DNA of 8,812 nucleotides from Chloroflexota bacterium (GTDB lineage Bacteria > Chloroflexota > Anaerolineae > JAADDB01), in contig JAADDB010000108.1 in assembly GCA_013154135.1 (NCBI GenBank), positions 1 to 8,812 on the forward strand, read 5' to 3'. Below the pieces are notes generated by a model. It worked only from the letters and a program-made list of their open reading frames with translations, did no database searches and was not told where the DNA came from. Position 1 is the stretch's first letter; the number at the start of each line of letters is the position of its first letter. Below, piece by piece: positions 4,342 through 8,812 of the stretch. A program made the translations under genes and the position numbers.

Positions 4342-6705
4342 ATGGACCGTCGCGACCGGGCATCATTTTTATCCATGCTACTGGTGGTCACGTTGGGGTC
4401 CCTTGCTTTGGGGTTTGTATTATGGGATAGAGATTATCCCGGCTGGTTCTGGGATTGGTGGCAAGGTTTGTACGTGTATCGCTATTTCCGCGTCCGCTTG
4501 TGGTGGTATGTGTTCGGCGCCGGGGTTCTTGGTCCCCTTCTATGGCTCTGGGGCGTTTGGGGACGCATTCGCTTGAACACGTGGCCACGTACGGCCTTTT
4601 GGCAGCAGGGGTTGCCGTACCTGTTGCTCCTTCTCACGCCGGTAACTCTACTCCGCTACACGTGGCATCCCTTGGGCACCAACCCCGGTAGCTCGGTGTG
4701 GACGTATCTGTTTATCCCGCCTTTGGCCCTGACTCTGGCCGTCCAGGTGACTCCTTGGTTTCCCCCCGCCAGTATCTTTTACCGGCGCCACCCCCGTTCC
4801 CTCTGGGCCCTGATGGGCCTTTTCATCTTTGTGTTCGGTGGTCTGGCAAGCGCTCGCCACTTGAGTTATAACAGTCATGCTTTGGACATGGCTACGATGG
4901 CTCAGGCTGCGTGGAACACGGCCCACGGCCGCCTTTTTGAGTACACACCCTTGTTTGAGACGTACGTGGCGGCTCCACCTCTTTCCAACCGTTTGGCCTC
5001 TGGCAAGCTGGAGCTCATTTTCCTCATCATAGCCCCGCTATATCGTCTGTTTCCAACGCCTCTGTTCCTTGTCCTCCTGCAAGCCTTGGCGTTGGGCCTC
5101 GCGGCTTGGCCTCTCTATCACATCACGCGTCACGTCTTGCGTTCCCACTGGCCGGCCTTGTTCCTCAGCATGGCCTACCTGGCATACTTACCGCTGCACT
5201 ATGTGATGATGGCCGATTTTCATCCCTCTGCGCTCATGCCTTTTTTCCTCTCATTCGCGGTGTTCTACGCGCTCCAGCGACGTTGGCGCCTTTACTTCCT
5301 TTTCCTGTTCGGCGCGCTGCTGTGCCGCATTGACGCGGCGTTCGTGGCCATGGGGCTTTCCCTTTACTTCTTTTGGCGACGTCGGTGGCGGGTGGCGATG
5401 GGCACTCTATTGCTCGCGGCCTTCTGGCTTTGGTTGGATTTTCGTGTGGTTGTCCCCTGGGTGGAAGCCCAATACGGCCCCGATCCTGTGGGATTGTTGA
5501 GTCAACGGTTCGGGCGTTACGGCCGAGGGCCTCTTTCCATCATCTTAGGCGTGTTGCTCCACCCTCGAACCCTGCTATCTCTTTTCCTCGAACGGGAAAA
5601 ATTGCAGACGTTGTTTGACCTGTTGGTACCTTTGGGGGGAGCCCCCTTGTTGGCCCCTGCCTGGTTGTTGCCTGCTGCTCCTGTGGCCTTTTTGAATCTG
5701 TTGGCTGAATCCGCATGGCAGGGGACGATCAAAGCTCACTACTTCGCCCCTGTGTTGCCCTTCCTTTTCATCGCGGCGGCCTACGGTATCCGGTGGATGC
5801 ACGGCCTGTTCAGCGCGTGGTTTCCTCCTAACCGGCGCCTTTGGGCAACCGGCTTTGCCCTTTACGTCCTCCTTTCCACGCTGCTGGTGGATTTCTACAT
5901 GAGCCCTTTCCCTTTGGGGCGGGATTTTCGCTTGTCCGCCTATTGGACGTGGAGCCCTCACCACGAGGCCATTCGTACGGTTTTGCATCATGTAGCCCCT
6001 TCTGCGCGTCTGAGCGGGCAGAGCAACTTGCTGCCACACGTGGCTCACCGGCGCTACCTGTACCTTTTCCCTTCAGGTGATGAAGTGGCCGAAGAGGTAC
6101 TTTTGGATTTGGATTTTTCCGCGGAGCGCGCGCCCCTCGACTTTTATGCTTTTTACGAGACCGTCGATCGTCTTATCCACAATCCTTCCTTTGGCCTCAA
6201 GATGTGGCAGAATGGCGTCCTGTTGTTGGCCCGTGGCTATCCCTTTGATCCGGAGCATATCACTGCACTGCGTCGGGAATACGACGCAGCGTTTTATCGC
6301 GTACGTTGGTTGGAGTATAAGGGGCCTACGCGCATGGATGCGGGGGAGGTGTACAAGGTAAAAGTGTGTTTGCAGAATGTGGGTTCCCAGGGATGGCGTT
6401 CTACGGATTGGCATCCGACCAAGCTGAGCTACCATTGGCGGGATTCGGACAACAGGCTATTGGTGCTGGATGGAGAACGGGCGTCCTTCCACACCATTTT
6501 GTACCCTACCCAGTCCCGGTGTGTTCCCATTTACGTATACACTCCGGCCCGCGCGGGGGACTATCTTCTCCAGTTCGATTTGGTGCGTGAGCAAATCGCC
6601 TGGTTTAGTGATATGGGCGCCCCCACTTTGGACGTGTGGGTTCGGGTGGGGGAGAACGAGGGTACTGCCAAACGAAGCTTCTTCCATGGCACGGAGCGTG
6701 AATAG
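4342..6705 (+). CDS. DUF2079 polytopic membrane protein with C-terminal Ig-like domain
   Basis: This 787-aa integral membrane protein has many hydrophobic segments (among others about 9-28, 56-74, 90-104, 120-137, 153-170, 224-260, 270-290, 296-310, then a run to about 525). DUF2079 hallmarks are HALDMATMAQAAWNTAHGRL (179-198), ADFHPSALMP (291-300) and a following CRIDAAF. DUF2079 proteins resemble GT-C glycosyltransferases such as the PMT family, which use polyprenyl-linked sugars outside the membrane. Activity here is inferred, not shown. The part after about residue 525 is mostly soluble. The last segment (about 660-769) has VCLQNVGSQGW, LSYHW, GDYLLQFDLV and AWFSDMG, the pattern of an NBR1-like/Ig-like beta-sandwich found fused to exported enzymes. 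ATG 4342 lies 8 nt after GGAGGGAGG. The gene is divergent from the sulfotransferase gene, and nearby GT2 and sulfotransferase genes fit a glycan pathway. Confidence 0.88.
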   Translation: MDRRDRASFLSMLLVVTLGSLALGFVLWDRDYPGWFWDWWQGLYVYRYFRVRLWWYVFGAGVLGPLLWLWGVWGRIRLNTWPRTAFWQQGLPYLLLLLTPVTLLRYTWHPLGTNPGSSVWTYLFIPPLALTLAVQVTPWFPPASIFYRRHPRSLWALMGLFIFVFGGLASARHLSYNSHALDMATMAQAAWNTAHGRLFEYTPLFETYVAAPPLSNRLASGKLELIFLIIAPLYRLFPTPLFLVLLQALALGLAAWPLYHITRHVLRSHWPALFLSMAYLAYLPLHYVMMADFHPSALMPFFLSFAVFYALQRRWRLYFLFLFGALLCRIDAAFVAMGLSLYFFWRRRWRVAMGTLLLAAFWLWLDFRVVVPWVEAQYGPDPVGLLSQRFGRYGRGPLSIILGVLLHPRTLLSLFLEREKLQTLFDLLVPLGGAPLLAPAWLLPAAPVAFLNLLAESAWQGTIKAHYFAPVLPFLFIAAAYGIRWMHGLFSAWFPPNRRLWATGFALYVLLSTLLVDFYMSPFPLGRDFRLSAYWTWSPHHEAIRTVLHHVAPSARLSGQSNLLPHVAHRRYLYLFPSGDEVAEEVLLDLDFSAERAPLDFYAFYETVDRLIHNPSFGLKMWQNGVLLLARGYPFDPEHITALRREYDAAFYRVRWLEYKGPTRMDAGEVYKVKVCLQNVGSQGWRSTDWHPTKLSYHWRDSDNRLLVLDGERASFHTILYPTQSRCVPIYVYTPARAGDYLLQFDLVREQIAWFSDMGAPTLDVWVRVGENEGTAKRSFFHGTERE

Positions 6706-6716
6706 GTGATGACGGT

Positions 6717-6735
6717 GGGTTGGGTGTTCCAACTC
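6717..6735 (+). other. Short hairpin after the DUF2079 gene
   Basis: GGGTTGG (6717-6723) can pair with CCAACTC (6729-6735), 7 bp including one G-T pair, around a 5-nt loop, beginning 12 nt after the stop codon. No T-run follows, so it is at best a weak or factor-assisted terminator. Confidence 0.25.
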
Positions 6736-6851
6736 TAACACTTGTCTTATGCTCATTTTGTGGACTTTGCCTTATACTGGTATTCGATACATCCTTTGGA
6801 CAGAACAGTTTTGCGTGAGTGTCTGACGGCCTACTCGCGGCCTATCACTAC

Positions 6852-6938
6852 GCAAAACTCCTCTCTGGCACGGGGCGAGGACGTGGTGTCCCGTCGTGGT
6901 AGGGGCCCGTCCGACGCCCAGGTGCTACCGGGTTTTGC
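6852..6938 (+). repeat. Diverged copy of the SRP-linked repeat
   Basis: This stretch aligns to the reverse complement of about 102-188 with essentially one gap. The best conserved parts are GCAAAACTC (6852-6860, against ACAAAACTC), GCACGGGGCGAGGACGTGG (6868-6886, one difference) and CCCGTCCGACGCC (6907-6919, one difference), then a weaker GGTTTT (6931-6936). By eye roughly two thirds of positions agree. Only one half of the palindrome is present, so it cannot fold like the copy at 129-281. It lies in the leader region of the PRC-BON gene, about 50 nt before its start. Confidence 0.65.
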
Positions 6939-6990
6939 CAATCGATCAGTTCTTTAGAGCCAACTTTCAGCGGAGGAAAGGAGGAGGATG

Positions 6991-8070
6991 ATGGCCGACT
7001 TCAAGATCGGGGCCGATGTGTACTGTGCTGATGGCCGGTGTGGGCGCCTTATCAAGGTCGTGCTGGACCCCCACACAAAACGGGTGACCCATCTTATTGT
7101 GGAAAAGGGTTTTCTCCAGAAAAAGGATAGAGTAATCCCTGTAGACGCGGTGGAGCGGGTGGAAGAAGACCGTATTTGGCTTAAAGTGCGCAGCGATGAA
7201 TTATCCCAGTTTCCCGAGTATCGGGAGGAGGAGTTCGAGGTCCCTGCTCCGGACTTCAAGCCGGATATCGACTACACCCGAGCCCAAATCCTCATCTGGG
7301 CTTCCTTGTACGGTTCCCCCATTGAAATGGTCCAACCCATGATCCGTCAGCGGGTGAAGATCGGCGTCGATCCAGACCAACCTGTCATCGGCCGGGGGAC
7401 CAAGGTCTACGCGATTGATGGACCGGTGGGGGAGATCGACCACGTGTTGGTGGACAAGCGCACCGGGGAGATCACACACATTATCGTGCGCAAGGGCATT
7501 TTACCGCGCCACGTGGTTGTCCCCTTCCACCTGGTGAGCAGTGTCCTTGACGATGGAGTATACCTGAAAGTGACAAAGAAGGAACTGGAACAGATGCGGC
7601 ATTACATCCCGCGTGCGGATGAGGATATTCAAGCCGAGGTGCGGGATAAACTGGCCCAGGCCACGGAACACGATCTTTCCAAAGTCCAGGCCGAAGTACG
7701 GGATGGCGTTGTCTACTTGAGCGGTCAGGTCAAGGATGTGGAAAGCAAGTGGTACGCGGAACGCCTTGCCCGGAGTGTTCGGGGGGTGATTGATGTTGAG
7801 AATGCCTTGACCACGGATACTGAAGTGGTGGCCCGGGTGACGGCTGCCCTTCTGGAGGACCCGCGTACCTCTCGTTACCCCATCGAGGTGGTCAGCGAGC
7901 ACGGCATCGTCACCCTTTCCGGGGTGGTTCCATCAGAAGAGGTGAAACGTGCGGCAGAGGAGATCGCGCGACGGCAGAAGGGCGTTATCACCGTCATTAA
8001 CGCGCTTGAGGTGCGGCCCGAGGATTTTGAGTACTGGACGCCTCCCTTTGTGCCGGCTCCCCATCCTTAA
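6991..8070 (+). CDS. Double PRC-barrel, double BON domain protein
   Basis: The 359-aa protein has four small domains: PRC-barrel 1 (about 4-70, FKIGADVYCADG and GRLIKVVLDPHTKRVTHLIV), a linker (71-130), PRC-barrel 2 (about 132-200, VGEIDHVLVDKRTGEITHII), BON 1 (about 209-275, RDGVVYLSGQV) and BON 2 (about 278-343, EHGIVTLSGVV). PRC barrels occur in RimM and photosynthetic reaction centre subunit H and mediate protein or RNA contacts. BON domains bind membranes or ligands and are usually exported. No signal peptide or membrane segment is visible, so a cytosolic or membrane-surface adaptor or stress role is plausible; its function is not known. Two adjacent ATGs (6988, 6991) are possible. I prefer 6991, 6 nt after AAAGGAGG. 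The ribosome binding tract is unusually long (GGAGGAAAGGAGGAGG). An SDR gene follows after 28 nt. Confidence 0.88.
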   Translation: MADFKIGADVYCADGRCGRLIKVVLDPHTKRVTHLIVEKGFLQKKDRVIPVDAVERVEEDRIWLKVRSDELSQFPEYREEEFEVPAPDFKPDIDYTRAQILIWASLYGSPIEMVQPMIRQRVKIGVDPDQPVIGRGTKVYAIDGPVGEIDHVLVDKRTGEITHIIVRKGILPRHVVVPFHLVSSVLDDGVYLKVTKKELEQMRHYIPRADEDIQAEVRDKLAQATEHDLSKVQAEVRDGVVYLSGQVKDVESKWYAERLARSVRGVIDVENALTTDTEVVARVTAALLEDPRTSRYPIEVVSEHGIVTLSGVVPSEEVKRAAEEIARRQKGVITVINALEVRPEDFEYWTPPFVPAPHP

Positions 8071-8098
8071 TGGATTCATGGCCTAGGAGGAGGATGCC

Positions 8099-8797
8099 AT
8101 GCGACACGTATTCATTACCGGCGCGAATCGCGGAATTGGCCTGGCGCTGACGCGACATCTCCTGGAACAGGGGGAACACGTCATCGCGACCGCTCGTAGA
8201 CCTGAACAAGCTCGGTCATTACACGAGCTACAGGCCCGTTTTCCAAATCAGCTGGTCATTTTGCCTTTAGATGTGACGGATGAGGAGCAGATTCAGGTTG
8301 TTGCGCGTAGTCTTGAGGCTATAACCTCCCACATCGATTGGTTGATTAACAATGCCGGTGTTCTCTACGAAGGAGAGAGTATCCGGACCCTCCCGGCGTC
8401 CAACCTTTTGCACTCCTTTCAGGTCAACGCGATTGGCCCCATGATGGTGGTGAAACATCTTCTGCCCATGTTAGAACGCAGCTCTTCTCCTTTGATTTGC
8501 CAAATGACCTCCATGATGGGCTCCATCACGTTAGCCGCGGGAGATCGGCATTACAGCTATCGGGGGAGTAAGGCCGCGTTGAACATGTTGAGCCGCGTGC
8601 TCTCCTTTGAACTGAAGCCCCTGGGGATCCCGGTCATTCTCATGCATCCGGGGTGGGTCCGAACGGATATGGGCGGCCCCGCGGCTCCGTTGAGTCCTGA
8701 AGAATCCGCCGCGGGGATTGTTCGGGTGCTCCGGCATGTTACGTTGGAGGATAGCGGGCGTTTCTTGACGTGGGAAGGTCGGGAGTTGCCCTGGTAA
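8099..8797 (+). CDS. Short-chain dehydrogenase/reductase (SDR), C-factor-like
   Basis: This 232-aa classical SDR has a Rossmann fold and NAD(P)-dependent oxidoreductase features. The nucleotide-binding motif is TGANRGIG (7-14), with TARR (31-34) after the second strand, whose arginines suggest NADPH preference (inference). Further features are LDVTD (57-61), NNAG (84-87), Asn110, catalytic Ser138 in MTSMMGS, and YRGSK (Tyr154, Lys158). HPGWVRTDMGGPAAPLSPEE (183-202) and the end FLTWEGRELPW are typical of the C-factor/sniffer-like carbonyl reductase branch. The substrate is unknown. ATG 8099 lies 8 nt after AGGAGG. The stop is 15 nt before the window end and the gene is complete. It is probably co-transcribed with the PRC-BON gene, though no biochemical link is evident. 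Confidence 0.93.
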   Translation: MRHVFITGANRGIGLALTRHLLEQGEHVIATARRPEQARSLHELQARFPNQLVILPLDVTDEEQIQVVARSLEAITSHIDWLINNAGVLYEGESIRTLPASNLLHSFQVNAIGPMMVVKHLLPMLERSSSPLICQMTSMMGSITLAAGDRHYSYRGSKAALNMLSRVLSFELKPLGIPVILMHPGWVRTDMGGPAAPLSPEESAAGIVRVLRHVTLEDSGRFLTWEGRELPW

Positions 8798-8812
8798 GGG
8801 GCATCGGTGCCT

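Larger units (their letters stand above)
6706..6990. other. Intergenic region before the PRC-BON gene
   Basis: These 285 nt hold no convincing protein gene. A short open frame at 6742-6957 has no ribosome binding site and runs through the repeat copy at 6852-6938. A TATACT (6773-6778) could be a -10 element but has no recognisable -35 at 16-18 nt. A weak hairpin is at 6717-6735. The end of the region is a purine-rich ribosome binding tract (6972-6987) for the PRC-BON gene. Confidence 0.6.

Noticed and set aside
4134..4391. N-terminal extension of the sulfotransferase by 86 residues
   Set aside because: It would overlap the start of the divergent DUF2079 gene and both promoter candidates and has unlikely composition. 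The GTG at 4133 has an excellent ribosome binding site and leaves a normal-length protein.
6742..6957. A 71-aa open frame before the PRC-BON gene
   Set aside because: It has no ribosome binding site. Its C-terminal half is a translation of the dispersed repeat also found at 102-188.
1..8812. CRISPR array, tRNA, rRNA or toxin-antitoxin genes
   Set aside because: No regularly spaced repeats, no tRNA-like cloverleaf sequence and no small paired genes were found on either strand.

Overview
The window looks like chromosomal DNA from a moderately GC-rich, probably thermophilic bacterium. Chloroflexota (Anaerolineae/Thermoflexia-like) is my best guess. This rests on inference from four things: a large, Bacillus-type SRP RNA with an Alu domain, a DUF2079 membrane protein carrying a C-terminal Ig-like domain, a PRC-PRC-BON-BON protein, and strong AGGAGG ribosome binding sites. 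No database search was possible.

Left end (1-737): a complete large-type SRP RNA gene (464-731, + strand) has a clear TTGACA promoter. The 5' 47 nt of that gene, with its promoter and further upstream DNA, is repeated in inverted orientation at the left edge (1-130 against 381-510, about 95% identical). The window therefore appears to begin inside a second SRP RNA gene transcribed leftwards, in a head-to-head pair. Between the two promoters lies a nested palindromic repeat (about 129-281), and a diverged relative of it recurs at 6852-6938.

Minus-strand block (738-4133): a tight four-gene operon reads right to left: hisE, then a GT2 polyprenyl-phosphate-type glycosyltransferase, a membrane-anchored TlpA/ResA-like thioredoxin, and an Lgt-like membrane protein. 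Spacings are 18 nt, a 4-nt ATGA overlap and 1 nt. The operon has a good promoter just upstream of hisE (-10 TATACT). Upstream of it is a separate sulfotransferase-family gene with its own extended -10 promoter. The last gene, lgt-like, ends 6 nt from the convergent SRP RNA gene.

Plus-strand block (4342-8797): a large polytopic DUF2079 protein (787 aa) is divergent from the sulfotransferase gene. After a 285-nt gap holding the second repeat copy come a two-PRC-barrel/two-BON protein and a short-chain dehydrogenase (28 nt apart, probably co-transcribed).

Functional theme: most genes concern the cell envelope, namely glycan transfer (GT2, DUF2079, sulfotransferase), extracytoplasmic thiol chemistry, lipoprotein-type membrane enzymology and SRP-dependent membrane insertion. 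A lone histidine biosynthesis gene (hisE) leads the operon. I see no CRISPR array, transposase, tRNA, rRNA or recognisable defence system. The most notable features are the inverted SRP RNA duplication and its associated repeat family.
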